Counted from the first letter of the stretch, positions 8,627 through 17,789 are shown. The stretch: 64,000 nt of DNA from Eubacterium sp. 1001713B170207_170306_E7 (GCF_015547515.1 NZ_JADMVE010000003.1:1-64000), one strand, 5' to 3'. The notes: generated by a model from the sequence alone, not told the origin. Made by a program: numbers and translations.

Positions 8627-9295
8627 ATGAAGAGAATTGAAGATCGCATTGCTTACATATTTAAGGACAAGGAACTTCTGAAGGTGGCGCTGACCCACAG
8701 CTCACATTCAGGAACGACCACGAACAATGAACGCCTGGAGTTTTTGGGGGATGCAGTATTGGAACTGATTATCAGCGAGTATTTATATAAATACAACAAG
8801 CTTTCCGAGGGAAAGATGACGAAAATCCGCTCCAATATTGTATGTGCCGAATCCTTGTCCCAGGCCGCCTCTGACCTGAACCTGGGCGATTATATGCTCC
8901 TCGGCAAGGGAGAAATCGTGACTGGAGGCAGAAAACGCAAATCCAATCTGGCCAACGCCTTTGAGGCAGTGATGGGCGCGGTGTTTTTAGACAGCGACTA
9001 TGACACCACCAAAAAAGTGGTGCTGGGAACCCTGGAAAAAAACATCGAGCTGGCCCTGAGCGGCGGCCTCATCAAGGATTACAAAACCGAGCTTCAGGAG
9101 CAGATCCAGAAGCACAGTGACAACGCCATCGAGTATGTGCTGGAAAAATCTGAGGGGCCGGAGCACAACAAGACCTTTTTCATCGACCTTTCCTTTAACG
9201 GTGTGGTCGTGAGCAAGGGCACCGGCAAGAGCAAGAAGGAAGCCGAGCAGAACGCTGCTAAAAACTATCTGTTTAAAGACAAAAAGAGTGAATAA
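8627..9295 (+). CDS. rnc: Ribonuclease III
   Basis: Double-strand-specific endoribonuclease that processes rRNA precursors and structured mRNAs. The catalytic signature NNERLEFLGDAVLEL is near residue 40, and a second acidic site lies in NAFEAVMGAVFLD. The C-terminal ~70 residues form a double-stranded-RNA-binding domain ending GKSKKEAEQNAA. The open frame extends upstream to 8528, but GAGGTGG at 8614-8620 points to the ATG at 8627 (MKRIEDRIAYIF, 222 residues), a normal length. Followed by smc, as in many Firmicutes. Confidence 0.95.
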   Translation: MKRIEDRIAYIFKDKELLKVALTHSSHSGTTTNNERLEFLGDAVLELIISEYLYKYNKLSEGKMTKIRSNIVCAESLSQAASDLNLGDYMLLGKGEIVTGGRKRKSNLANAFEAVMGAVFLDSDYDTTKKVVLGTLEKNIELALSGGLIKDYKTELQEQIQKHSDNAIEYVLEKSEGPEHNKTFFIDLSFNGVVVSKGTGKSKKEAEQNAAKNYLFKDKKSE

Positions 9296-9326
9296 ATAAA
9301 CAAATCAAAAAAGAGGAGGTGTGCGG

Positions 9327-12300
9327 TTGTACCTGAAAAAACTAGCCCTGGCCGGCTTTAAATCCTTTGCGGAGCCCGTAGAGCTGGAATTTTCCAAGGG
9401 GGTATCGGCCATCGTAGGCCCCAACGGCAGCGGCAAGAGCAATATCACCGACGCGATCCGCTGGGTGCTGGGGGAACAGAGCACCAAGTCCCTGAGGGGC
9501 AAGAAAATGGAGGATGTTATCTTCTCCGGAACTGAGAAAAAGAAACCCCTCAGCTACGCAGAGGTCACCTTGACCTTAGACAACACCAGCGGCTTCACCC
9601 TGGACAATCTGGACGAGATTGTCATTACAAGACGGCTTTTCCGCTCCGGTGAGAGCGAATACCGCATGAACCAGAAAAACTGTAAGCTCAAGGACATCCA
9701 TGAGCTGTTTATGGACACCGGCCTTGGCAAAAACGGGTACTCCCTTATCAGCCAGGGCGGGATCGAGAATATTATCGGTGCCAGTCCCCAGGAGCTCCGC
9801 GGCATTGTGGAGGAGGCTGTCGGCATTGTTAACTACAAGACCAAGAAGCAGGAGGCCGAGAAAAAGCTGACGAACACCCAGAATAACCTGGAACGGCTGA
9901 AGGACATCCTGGAAGAAATTGAAAAACAGCTGAAGCCTTTAAAGGCCCAGTCCGAAAAGGCCAAGGAATACCTGGAGCTGCGGGAGGCCCTTAAAAAGGT
10001 TGACCTCATGGTGTTCTACCACAACATGAAGGACGCCTCAGAGCAACTGGCCGCCTATGAGAAGCAGCTGGCCGAAATCCGGTTTCAGATTTTTGAGATT
10101 GAGAAAAAGACCGAAGAAAAGGACCGCGCCTTCCAGACCGCCCGGGGCAATATCCGGGGCATTACCGAGCAGGCCGACGCCATGTCAGAAGCGCTGGAGC
10201 AGTTAAAAAAGCGCATCGGCGCGTGTGAGCGTGAGCTTTTGGTCACTCAGGGTAAAAGTGAGAACGAGTCCGCCAACGCTGAGCGGCTCACCCAGGACCT
10301 GAACGCCCACCTGGACGAGCACAGCCGCTGCCAGGCGGAGTATGACGGGCTGGTCGCCTCCCGCGACGCGGCCGCCCAGGCCTACGCGGCTGAGAGCGAA
10401 GCCCTGCAGAAGCTGGTGGACGAGAAAAGCCGCCATCAGGCCGAGCTGGAAGCCGAGAAGCTGAAGCAGGCCGAAGGCGTTAGCCTGAGAGAAGAACGGG
10501 AGCAGCAGCGGGCTGTGCTGAACGATACGCTGTTGGATTTAAAAACCCGCCTGGCCGGCTTTACCACCAGGAAAAGCTTTCACGAGGACCAGCTGAAACG
10601 TGTGAGCGAAGAGCAGGCGCGCAGCAGTCAGCTGCTGGCCGACATTAAGCTGGAGGCCGAGCAGAACGAGCGCACCCACGCCCGCCTGGCCGCGGAGACC
10701 GAGAGCCTTAAAACCCAGACCGAGGCGGCTGAGAAAAAAGCCCTGGGCCTGAGAAATGACCACAGCGTGCTGGAAAACAACTACAAGGTAAACCTGTCCC
10801 AACGCGATTATCTCAAGAGCGTCCAGAAAAATTACAGCGACTACTTTCCGAGCATCCGGACCATTATGAATTCCCGGGAGCATCTGGGCGACATGATCGA
10901 CAAGGTCTATGGCCCGGTCGGGGAGCTTTTATCCATTCCCGACCGCTTTACCATGGCTGTGGATGTGGCGCTGGGGGCCAAGAGCCAGAACATCGTGGTG
11001 GAGGACGTGTCCACTGCCAACCAGTGCATCAATATTTTAAAAAAGCAGCGGGCAGGCCGGGCGACTTTCCTGCCGCTGGACAATCTGCGCTATGGCCGGG
11101 TAGAGGCAAGGGATCTGGAGATTCTGTCCCGCTCCCCGGGCTTTGAGGGCATCGCTTCTGAGCTGGTGGCATACGGCCCCCGATTTAAGCGGGTCATCGA
11201 GAGTCTGCTGGGCCGCATTGTGGTGGCCGCCGACTTTAACGCCGGCCGGGCCATCCAGAAAGCCATCTTTGGCAAATATACGGTGGTCACCCTGGAGGGG
11301 GAAATCTTTTACCCCGGCGGGGCCATCGTGGGCGGTTACAACAAGAGCGGCAAGCAGTCGCCTCTGTTTAAAAAGGCCGAGATCGAAAAGCTGGAAGCCG
11401 AGATGAAACGGCAGGACAGCGAGAAAATCAAGCTCAAGGCCGCCTACCGCGAGGCATTTAAGGCCTATGAGGGCCTGAAAGAGGCCGCCAAAAAGGCCGA
11501 GCTGCGCCTAAACAGCGTGGAGCAGGAGCGCTGGAAAATCAGCCAGAACCTGGAGACCACCAAAAAGCGTATGGCCGAGAGCGACCGTATTTTTATGAAT
11601 CTGCAAGACGACGCGGGCAGCTCTTTGGAAAAAGAAAAACGCCTGCGGGAAACCGTCGCCCAGAAGGAGGCCGAGCTGGCTGCCCTGGAGGCGGAAATGG
11701 AGCAGGACGATACCGGCAGCGCCGGGTACATTGAGGTGATCCGCGGGGCCATCGAAGGCCTGAACCGTAAAATCTCCGAGGGGCGGGTCAAGCTGGCCCG
11801 GGACAACGAGGGCATCCGCTCCCTGGAGCAGCAGATGGCCATGATCCACAGCCAGATCGAGACCTGCGTCAGCCGAGAGAAAAAGGTGGAGAGCGAGATC
11901 CGGGCCTGCCGTGAGAGCAGCGCCCTGCACCGCACTCGCTGCGAGGTGCTGAAGGTCGAGACCGAGGAGCTGCAGGCAGCCGTCAACGAAAAGCGCGCGG
12001 CCTTAGAGAGCTTCTCCGCCGAGACGAGAGAGCAGACCGCCATCAGCGAGGCCCTGGAGCAGGAGATCAAAGACCTGAACCATCAGCTTATCCTGCAGAA
12101 TGAGACCAAAAGCAACGCCGAGATGGCAAAGAACAAGCTGGAAATGCAGATGACCCACTGGGAAGAGAATATCTTCGAGAGCTATGACATGAACTTTGTG
12201 ATGGTGGGGGACATCTACGAGGCCCTGAGCCGGGAGAACCTGGACCTGAGCCCCGAAAACCAGCGCAGCTTAAAGGGCCGCATGGCCGCCATTGGCAATG

Positions 12301-12905
12301 TGAATGTGGGGGCCATTGAGGAATATCTGGAGCTGAACGAACGCTACGGCTTCATGAGCGCCCAGTATAAAGACCTGACCAAGGCCAAGGGCGAGCTGGA
12401 GCGCATTATTGACAGCCTGTACGAATCCATGGAGCGGCAGTTTGCAAAGCAGTTCGCCGAGCTCCAGAAAAAATTTACCCGGATCTTCGGCATCCTCTTC
12501 GAGGGCGGCAAGGCCCACATCGAGTATACCGACCCCGAGAACGTGCTGGAAAGCGGTATCGAGCTGGTCGCCCAGCCGCCAGGCAAGAACCTGCGCCACA
12601 TTTCCCTGCTGTCAGGGGGCGAGAAATCCATGATCGCCATCGCGCTGCTGTTCTCCTTCCTGGAGCTGAACCCGTCGCCCTTCTGCGTCATCGACGAGAT
12701 CGACGCCGCTCTGGATGACCATAACATCTACCGGTTCACCAGCTATTTAGAGCATATTGCCGCGGATAACCAGTTTATTATCATCACCCACCGTAAGAGC
12801 ACCCTGGAGGCCTGCGACGCCATATACGGCGTTTCCATGGCCAAAAACGGAATCTCCAAGCTGGTGGCGGTAAGGCTGTCGGATTATATCGAGCCGGGCG
12901 CTTAA
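9327..12905 (+). CDS. smc: Chromosome segregation protein SMC
   Basis: The ATPase subunit of the bacterial SMC-ScpAB condensin. Order: ABC-type N-terminal head with Walker A GPNGSGKSN, a long coiled coil, a hinge around residues 500-650 containing GAKSQNIVVED, a second coiled coil, then the C-terminal head with signature LLSGGEKSM and Walker B FCVIDEIDAALDD. An in-frame GTG at 9321 is only 1 nt from the GGAGG at 9315-9319. The TTG at 9327, 7 nt away, is the better start and gives MYLKKLALAGFKSF, the usual SMC beginning (1192 residues). Followed by ftsY. Confidence 0.96.
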   Translation: MYLKKLALAGFKSFAEPVELEFSKGVSAIVGPNGSGKSNITDAIRWVLGEQSTKSLRGKKMEDVIFSGTEKKKPLSYAEVTLTLDNTSGFTLDNLDEIVITRRLFRSGESEYRMNQKNCKLKDIHELFMDTGLGKNGYSLISQGGIENIIGASPQELRGIVEEAVGIVNYKTKKQEAEKKLTNTQNNLERLKDILEEIEKQLKPLKAQSEKAKEYLELREALKKVDLMVFYHNMKDASEQLAAYEKQLAEIRFQIFEIEKKTEEKDRAFQTARGNIRGITEQADAMSEALEQLKKRIGACERELLVTQGKSENESANAERLTQDLNAHLDEHSRCQAEYDGLVASRDAAAQAYAAESEALQKLVDEKSRHQAELEAEKLKQAEGVSLREEREQQRAVLNDTLLDLKTRLAGFTTRKSFHEDQLKRVSEEQARSSQLLADIKLEAEQNERTHARLAAETESLKTQTEAAEKKALGLRNDHSVLENNYKVNLSQRDYLKSVQKNYSDYFPSIRTIMNSREHLGDMIDKVYGPVGELLSIPDRFTMAVDVALGAKSQNIVVEDVSTANQCINILKKQRAGRATFLPLDNLRYGRVEARDLEILSRSPGFEGIASELVAYGPRFKRVIESLLGRIVVAADFNAGRAIQKAIFGKYTVVTLEGEIFYPGGAIVGGYNKSGKQSPLFKKAEIEKLEAEMKRQDSEKIKLKAAYREAFKAYEGLKEAAKKAELRLNSVEQERWKISQNLETTKKRMAESDRIFMNLQDDAGSSLEKEKRLRETVAQKEAELAALEAEMEQDDTGSAGYIEVIRGAIEGLNRKISEGRVKLARDNEGIRSLEQQMAMIHSQIETCVSREKKVESEIRACRESSALHRTRCEVLKVETEELQAAVNEKRAALESFSAETREQTAISEALEQEIKDLNHQLILQNETKSNAEMAKNKLEMQMTHWEENIFESYDMNFVMVGDIYEALSRENLDLSPENQRSLKGRMAAIGNVNVGAIEEYLELNERYGFMSAQYKDLTKAKGELERIIDSLYESMERQFAKQFAELQKKFTRIFGILFEGGKAHIEYTDPENVLESGIELVAQPPGKNLRHISLLSGGEKSMIAIALLFSFLELNPSPFCVIDEIDAALDDHNIYRFTSYLEHIAADNQFIIITHRKSTLEACDAIYGVSMAKNGISKLVAVRLSDYIEPGA

Positions 12906-12913
12906 CAGCTTTT

Positions 12914-12998
12914 GTGGAAGGTTGAAGGTGGAAGGTTGAAGGTTATAGAACGAATTTGAACCTGAACTTTCCACTTTTCACCTTTCACCTTCAACTTT
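12914..12998. repeat. Heptamer-type repeat hairpin element A (smc-ftsY gap)
   Basis: The left arm 12914-12944 is built from alternating GTGGAAG and GTTGAAG units. The right arm 12965-12998 is the pyrimidine counterpart (CTTTCCACTTTTCACC-like). Together they form a long imperfect stem around a 20-nt loop. Almost all of the 111-bp gap between smc and ftsY consists of it. A related element lies on the other side of ftsY. Confidence 0.8.
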
Positions 12999-13016
12999 AA
13001 AAAAACGAGGTGTAAC

Positions 13017-13952
13017 ATGTCAGAACTGACCCTTTATGAGCGGATGTGCGAGAAGCTCAAAAAGACCAAGGATAGCTTTATACAGAAGGTCGAGAACGTC
13101 GTGTACTACGGCGACCTCGACGATGATTTTTTCGATGAGCTGGAGGAAACCTTTATCCTTTCCGACCTGGGCATCGAAACGGCCACCAAGATTACCGAGA
13201 CCCTGCGTGAGCAGATCAAGGAGACCAAGACCAAGGCCAAGCAGGACGTCATGGACCTGCTCAGGCAGATCATGACCGAGATGGTCGAGGTGGAAAAGCA
13301 CGAGACCAAATTACCTGTGATCATGCTGGTGGTGGGCGTCAACGGTGTGGGAAAGACCACCACCATCGCCAAGCTGGCTCAGAAATACAAGGACCAGGGC
13401 AAAAAAGTTATGGTGGCCGCGGCCGATACCTTCAGAGCCGCCGCGGCCGAGCAGCTGGACGTGTGGGCAGGCCGCGTGGGCGTGGACATTATCAAGAGTG
13501 TGCAGGGGGCAGACCCGTCCTCTGTGGTCTTTGACGCCATCGGCGCCGCCCGGGCCCGCGGCACCGACATCCTGCTCTGCGACACCGCCGGGCGCCTGCA
13601 CAACAAAGTCAACCTGATGAAGGAGCTTGAAAAAATCACCCGCATTGTTGACCGGGAAGGCCCGGATTTCAGCCGGCATAACCTGCTGGTGCTCGACGCC
13701 ACCACAGGCCAGAACGCCCTGAACCAGGCCAAAACCTTTAACGATGCCGTACACCTGGACGGCATTGTCATGACCAAAATGGACGGCACCGCCAAAGGCG
13801 GTGTGGCCATTGCCATCATCGATGCGCTCCAAGTGCCCATCGAGTACGTGGGCATCGGAGAAAAGCCCGAGGACCTCATCGATTTTGACGCCGGCGAATT
13901 TGTGCGCATGCTGTATGAGGGCGGGGGAGAGAAAGAAGAAATGGAAGGTTAA
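13017..13952 (+). CDS. ftsY: Signal recognition particle receptor FtsY
   Basis: SRP-family GTPase that docks the Ffh-ribosome complex at the membrane. It has a short N-terminal region without the long acidic A domain of E. coli, then an NG domain: P-loop GVNGVGKTTT, AADTFRAAA, CDTAGR, TKMDGTAKGG and the C-terminal GEKPEDLIDF. 311 residues is typical of Firmicutes. The stop codon and the last few residues (EMEG) lie in the beginning of repeat element B, suggesting the repeat inserted into or replaced the original 3' end. Confidence 0.97.
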   Translation: MSELTLYERMCEKLKKTKDSFIQKVENVVYYGDLDDDFFDELEETFILSDLGIETATKITETLREQIKETKTKAKQDVMDLLRQIMTEMVEVEKHETKLPVIMLVVGVNGVGKTTTIAKLAQKYKDQGKKVMVAAADTFRAAAAEQLDVWAGRVGVDIIKSVQGADPSSVVFDAIGAARARGTDILLCDTAGRLHNKVNLMKELEKITRIVDREGPDFSRHNLLVLDATTGQNALNQAKTFNDAVHLDGIVMTKMDGTAKGGVAIAIIDALQVPIEYVGIGEKPEDLIDFDAGEFVRMLYEGGGEKEEMEG

Positions 13953-14070
13953 AGGTGGAAAGTGGAAGGTTAAGGTACAAATCCGCTATGCGGATTTGAT
14001 TTTAAATCGAATTTGTCAAAGCAAATTCCTTCCAAAACCTTCCACCCTCAACTTTACACCTTCCACCTGT
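13942..14070. repeat. Heptamer-type repeat hairpin element B (after ftsY)
   Basis: The left arm 13942-13976 carries GGAAGGTTAAAGGTGGAAAG-like units and the right arm 14029-14070 carries the CCTTCCACC/CAACTTT counterparts. Between them are two perfect small hairpins: aaatccgc-tat-gcggattt (13979-13997) and gaatttg-tcaaag-caaattc (14009-14028). It is the same family as element A. The first units are translated as the end of FtsY. A further inverted repeat, tgtcaag/cttgaca around seven Ts (14077-14097), follows directly. Confidence 0.8.
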
Positions 14071-14111
14071 TTACCCTGTCAAGTTTTTTTCTTGACAAAG
14101 GCGAAAAAAGC

Positions 14112-14140
14112 TTGACAAGCGGATTGAAAAACCTTAAAAT
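14112..14140 (+). promoter_or_regulatory. Promoter of ylxM-ffh
   Basis: TTGACA at 14112-14117, a 17-bp spacer and TAAAAT at 14135-14140. The start point would be near 14147, at the base of the leader hairpin. A second TTGACA at 14092-14097 belongs to the inverted repeat just upstream and has no good -10 partner. Confidence 0.82.
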
Positions 14141-14145
14141 AAGTA

Positions 14146-14175
14146 AGTGCGTAAAGGGAAGAGACTTTACGCGCT
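14146..14175 (+). promoter_or_regulatory. 5'-leader hairpin before ylxM
   Basis: agtgcgtaaag (14146-14156) pairs with ctttacgcgct (14165-14175) through 11 bp including one G-U, with an 8-nt purine loop. It starts at the predicted transcription start and ends 3 nt before the ylxM ribosome-binding site, so it could protect the 5' end or tune translation. No known riboswitch motif is recognisable. Confidence 0.6.
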
Positions 14176-14187
14176 GTGAAGGTGCTT

Positions 14188-14553
14188 ATGGAAAAGAACG
14201 TATTAGAGCGGTTACTCTTTGATTTCTATGGAGAATTGCTGACAGACAAGCAGAAAATGATCATGGATTATTATTATAACGATGATTATAATCTGGCCGA
14301 AATCGGCGATGTGGTTCATGTCACAAGGCAGGGCGTCTACGATGTCGTCAAGCGTTCGAAAGCGCAGATGCAGGCCTACGAGGACAAGCTGAAGCTGGTG
14401 GAACGGTTTTTAAAAAGCCAGGAGCTCATCGACGGCGTGATCCTCGAGCTGGAAGCGCTCCTCGCGACCGAGCTGGTCACAGGGCATCCGGCCCTGGGTA
14501 GCGAGCTGACAGCCATCAAAGAGAAAATGAACAGAATTAGCGAAGATTATTAG
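14188..14553 (+). CDS. ylxM: YlxM/p13-like DNA-binding protein
   Basis: A small helix-turn-helix protein with sigma-70 region-4-like topology (NLAEIGDVVHVTRQGVYDVVKR). It is nearly always encoded just before ffh and has been linked to SRP function in streptococci. GAAGGTG precedes the ATG at 14188 (121 residues). An in-frame GTG at 14176 overlaps that Shine-Dalgarno and is less likely. It is co-transcribed with ffh, 8 nt apart. Confidence 0.88.
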   Translation: MEKNVLERLLFDFYGELLTDKQKMIMDYYYNDDYNLAEIGDVVHVTRQGVYDVVKRSKAQMQAYEDKLKLVERFLKSQELIDGVILELEALLATELVTGHPALGSELTAIKEKMNRISEDY

Positions 14554-14561
14554 GTGATATC

Positions 14562-15908
14562 ATGATTTTTGAAGGCTTGAATGAAAAATTTCAAAACATC
14601 TTCTCAAACTTAAAACGCAAGGGCAAGCTGAGCGAAGCCGACATCAAGGCCGCCAGCCGCGAAATCAAGCTGGCACTTTTGGAAGCCGACGTCAACTTTA
14701 AGGTCGTCAAGCAGTTCACAAAAGCTGTGAGCGAGCGCGCCATAGGCGAGGAGGTCTTAAAATCGCTGACCCCGGGACAGCAGTTCATCAAAATCGTCAA
14801 CGACGAGATGACCAAGCTGCTGGGCGGTGAGCTCCAGAAAATGGCATTTGTGGACCAGGGCATCAACATCTTTATGATGGTCGGGCTCCAGGGGGCGGGT
14901 AAAACCACCACCGCGGCCAAAATCGCAAACCTTCTGCGCAAAGAAAAGAAGCTTAAACCACTGCTCGTGGCCTGTGACGTCTACCGTCCCGCGGCCATCG
15001 ACCAGTTAGAAATTCTGGGCAAGGAGCTGGACATTCCCGTTTACCTGAACAAGGACGAGAAGGACCCCAGAGTCATTGCCAAAAAGGCCCTGGAATTTGC
15101 CGAGGCTGAGGGTTACGACCTGGTGATCATCGATACCGCCGGGCGCCTCCAGATCGACGAAACCCTGATGAACGAGCTGGTCGACCTCAAGGCGCTGCTC
15201 GAACCAACCGAGATTTTGCTGGTGGTCGACGGCATGACCGGTCAGGAATCCGTGAACGTGGCCGATGAATTTAACAAACAGCTGGAAATAACCGGCGTTG
15301 TACTGACCAAACTTGACGGGGACACCCGGGGCGGGGCGGCACTGTCCGTCACCTACACCACCGGAAAGACCATCAAATACATCGGGACCGGCGAAAAGCT
15401 GACCGATATCGAGCTTTTCTACCCCGACCGCATGGCCAACCGTATTCTGGGCATGGGCGATGTCCTGTCACTGATCGACAAGGCACAGAACATGATCGAC
15501 GAGGAAAAGGCCAGGGCGCTCGAGGAAAAGCTGAGGACGCAGGAATTTGACCTCAACGATTTCTTAGACCAGATGCAGCAGCTTCAGAACATGGGCTCCA
15601 TGAGCGAGCTGATGGAAATGGTGCCAGGCGTCAACAAAAAAATGCTGAAGAGCATGAACATGGACGCTGCCGAGGGACAGACCAAACAGACCGAGGCCAT
15701 TATCCGCTCTATGACGCCCGAGGAAAGGCTGAAGCCCGGAATCATTAACGGCAGCCGCAGAAAGCGCATCGCGCTGGGCAGCGGCACCACCGTCTCCGAC
15801 GTCAACCGGATGCTCAAAGGCTTTGAGCAGACTAAAAAGATGATGAAGCAGATGGGTGCCATGCAGGGCAAGGCCAAAAAAGGACGGTTCAAGCTACCGT
15901 TTATGTAA
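14562..15908 (+). CDS. ffh: Signal recognition particle protein Ffh
   Basis: SRP54 GTPase that binds 4.5S RNA and signal sequences of nascent membrane proteins. N domain at residues 1-90, G domain with GLQGAGKTTT, DTAGRLQ and TKLDGDTRGG, then a methionine-rich M domain from about residue 300 ending near KKGRFKLPFM. 448 residues is the normal size. TAGGTGAT precedes the ATG. Downstream comes the standard rpsP-khpA-rimM-trmD order. Confidence 0.98.
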   Translation: MIFEGLNEKFQNIFSNLKRKGKLSEADIKAASREIKLALLEADVNFKVVKQFTKAVSERAIGEEVLKSLTPGQQFIKIVNDEMTKLLGGELQKMAFVDQGINIFMMVGLQGAGKTTTAAKIANLLRKEKKLKPLLVACDVYRPAAIDQLEILGKELDIPVYLNKDEKDPRVIAKKALEFAEAEGYDLVIIDTAGRLQIDETLMNELVDLKALLEPTEILLVVDGMTGQESVNVADEFNKQLEITGVVLTKLDGDTRGGAALSVTYTTGKTIKYIGTGEKLTDIELFYPDRMANRILGMGDVLSLIDKAQNMIDEEKARALEEKLRTQEFDLNDFLDQMQQLQNMGSMSELMEMVPGVNKKMLKSMNMDAAEGQTKQTEAIIRSMTPEERLKPGIINGSRRKRIALGSGTTVSDVNRMLKGFEQTKKMMKQMGAMQGKAKKGRFKLPFM

Positions 15909-15956
15909 GCTTTTAGATAAATTAATTTAGCAATTTCACAGAAAGGGGGAAATAAA

Positions 15957-16202
15957 ATGGCAGTTAAAATCAGATTAAAAAGAATGGGTAAAAAGAAAAA
16001 ACCTTTCTATAGAGTCGTTGTTGCGGACATCCGCGCACCAAGAGATGGTAAATTCATCGAAGAAGTAGGTTACTACAATCCATGCGTAGAACCCGCAGAG
16101 TTAAAGCTGGACGCAGAAGCCATCAAAGGCTGGTTAGCCAACGGCGCAAAGCCGACGGACACCGTTCAGGCATTACTGAAAAAAGAAAATATCATTGGAT
16201 AG
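15957..16202 (+). CDS. rpsP: 30S ribosomal protein S16
   Basis: An 81-residue S16 beginning [24 protein letters not shown], the conserved S16 start, and containing [11 protein letters not shown] strong Shine-Dalgarno (AAAGGGGGA) lies 9 nt ahead. It precedes khpA by 15 nt. Confidence 0.98.
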   Translation: MAVKIRLKRMGKKKKPFYRVVVADIRAPRDGKFIEEVGYYNPCVEPAELKLDAEAIKGWLANGAKPTDTVQALLKKENIIG

Positions 16203-16217
16203 TCCAGGAGAGTGGTA

Positions 16218-16448
16218 ATGAAAAAGCTTGTAGAAATCATTGCTAAAGCGCTGGTCGATCATCCGGACGCAGTTGTCGTCAACGAAATTGACAAGGAACA
16301 GAGCATTGTTCTGGAGCTCAAAGTCGCCGACGAGGACATGGGTAAGGTGATCGGCAAGCAGGGCCGCATTGCCAAGGCAATCCGTACGGTTCTCAAAGCA
16401 GCGGCTACAAAAGACGATAAACGCGTTGTACTGGAAATTGTTCAATAG
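16218..16448 (+). CDS. khpA: KH-domain RNA-binding protein KhpA
   Basis: A 76-residue single KH domain with the GxxG loop in [13 protein letters not shown]. In streptococci KhpA pairs with KhpB and affects division and elongation. An in-frame GTG at 16212 is 1 nt from AGGAG (16206-16210), so the ATG at 16218 is the start. It sits between rpsP and rimM as in most Firmicutes. Confidence 0.93.
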   Translation: MKKLVEIIAKALVDHPDAVVVNEIDKEQSIVLELKVADEDMGKVIGKQGRIAKAIRTVLKAAATKDDKRVVLEIVQ

Positions 16449-16456
16449 AGAAAAAC

Positions 16457-16488
16457 GGGATTGTTCAAAAGTGAACGGTCCCTTTTTT
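16457..16488 (+). terminator. Internal terminator between khpA and rimM
   Basis: gggattgttc (16457-16466) pairs with gaacggtccc (16473-16482) using two G-U pairs, followed by six Ts. It lies inside the conserved rpsP-khpA-rimM-trmD run, so it probably lowers expression of the two tRNA/ribosome-maturation genes relative to S16. Confidence 0.8.
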
Positions 16489-16579
16489 GATACCAAGGGC
16501 CAAAAGGGCCTGTGTTTCACGCTCGTGTGAAAAAACGGGACTTTTGCCCCCGATAGCGTATTTTAATTTGGAGGAAATG

Positions 16580-17095
16580 ATGAAAAAAGAAACCATGGTG
16601 ATCGGTAAAATCCTTGGCGCCCACGGCATCCGCGGCGAGCTCAAGGTCTACCCGCTGACCGATGATCCCGGCCGGTTTTACGGGCTGGACACCGTCTATG
16701 TGCAGGACGGGCAGAAGCAAGAGTGCTGCGAGGTGGAGCTGGTGCGCCTGCACAAGGGCAACGTGCTCCTGACCCTGAAAGGCGTGAGTGACCGCAACCA
16801 GAGCGAAAAGCTCATTGGCCGCACTGTTGCTGTAGACCGTGAGGACGCAGTGGCCCTGGAGGAGGACGAATATTTTATCGAGGATATGATTGGCCTGGAA
16901 GTCTCAGACCCGGACGGCGCGCCCATCGGTGTTATAAAGGACGTGATCCAGACCGCCGGCAGTGTGGATAATATCGAGATCAAAACCCCGGAAAAGCTGG
17001 TCTACGTCCCGGCGCGCAAAATCTATTTCCTGAAAGTGGATTTAGAGGCAGGGCGCATCACCGCCGACATTCCAGAGGAACTGATGAACCTATGA
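16580..17095 (+). CDS. rimM: 16S rRNA maturation protein RimM
   Basis: Assembly factor for the 30S head that binds S19. N-terminal beta-barrel with IGKILGAHGIRGELKVYPLTDD and C-terminal PRC-barrel with EDMIGLEV and the final VPARKIYFLKVDLEAGRI segment. GGAGG at 16570-16574 places the start at the second of two consecutive ATGs (16580, 171 residues). The long upstream open stretch runs through the terminator and is not coding. The stop overlaps trmD by 4 bp. Confidence 0.95.
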   Translation: MKKETMVIGKILGAHGIRGELKVYPLTDDPGRFYGLDTVYVQDGQKQECCEVELVRLHKGNVLLTLKGVSDRNQSEKLIGRTVAVDREDAVALEEDEYFIEDMIGLEVSDPDGAPIGVIKDVIQTAGSVDNIEIKTPEKLVYVPARKIYFLKVDLEAGRITADIPEELMNL

Positions 17096-17781
17096 AATAC
17101 TATTTCCTGACCCTGTTTCCGGGGCTCATTCACCAGTACTTCGGAGACAGCATGATGAAGCGGGCTGTGGACAGCGGCGTGGTGGACTACGCGGTCATCG
17201 ATATCCGGGATTACTCGGGCAACAAGCACAAAAAAGTGGATGATTACCCCTACGGCGGCGGCGCGGGCATGGTCATGGCCGCCCCGCCCATCGCCGCGGC
17301 CCTTAAAAGCATCGAGGGCAGCGCCCATTATCCGGTCATCCACCTGAGTCCGGGTGGCAGGATCTTCACCCAGCAGGAGGGCGAGGCCCTGTCAGAGGCG
17401 GAGGGGCTGATCTTTATCTGCGGCCACTACGAAGGCATTGACGAGCGGTTTATCCAGGCCTATGTCACCGACGAGTACTCCATCGGGGACTATGTGCTCA
17501 CCGGCGGCGAGCTGCCGGCCCTCACCATGGCCGACTGCATCGCCAGGCACCTGCCCGGCTTTCTGGGCAACAACGAGAGCCTGAGCGAGGAATCCTTTGA
17601 GAACGGTCTGCTGGAATACCCCCAGTACACAAGGCCGCCGATGTTTGAGGGCCGCGAGGTGCCCCCGGTGCTGCTCTCCGGCAACCACAAAGCCATCGCC
17701 GACTGGCGCCACGAGCAGGCCGTCGAAAAGACAAAAGCCCGGCGTCCCGATTTGTACGAGAAGTGGAAGCGGAAGCAGTAA
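17092..17781 (+). CDS. trmD: tRNA (guanine-N1)-methyltransferase TrmD
   Basis: SPOUT-class enzyme that makes m1G37 in tRNAs with G36, preventing +1 frameshifting. Typical motifs: LFPG near the start, YGGGAGMVM, HLSPGG, ICGHYEGIDER, and the knot segment SIGDYVLTGGELPAL. 229 residues. The ATGA overlap with rimM implies coupling. The rplS gene that usually follows is absent; a terminator and an unrelated regulator come next. Confidence 0.97.
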   Translation: MKYYFLTLFPGLIHQYFGDSMMKRAVDSGVVDYAVIDIRDYSGNKHKKVDDYPYGGGAGMVMAAPPIAAALKSIEGSAHYPVIHLSPGGRIFTQQEGEALSEAEGLIFICGHYEGIDERFIQAYVTDEYSIGDYVLTGGELPALTMADCIARHLPGFLGNNESLSEESFENGLLEYPQYTRPPMFEGREVPPVLLSGNHKAIADWRHEQAVEKTKARRPDLYEKWKRKQ

Positions 17782-17789
17782 AAAGAGAG

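Noticed and set aside
11465-12070. Long minus-strand open frame inside smc
   Set aside because: Antisense to the codon-biased coiled-coil region of smc; no start signal, and the plus-strand frame is clearly the gene.
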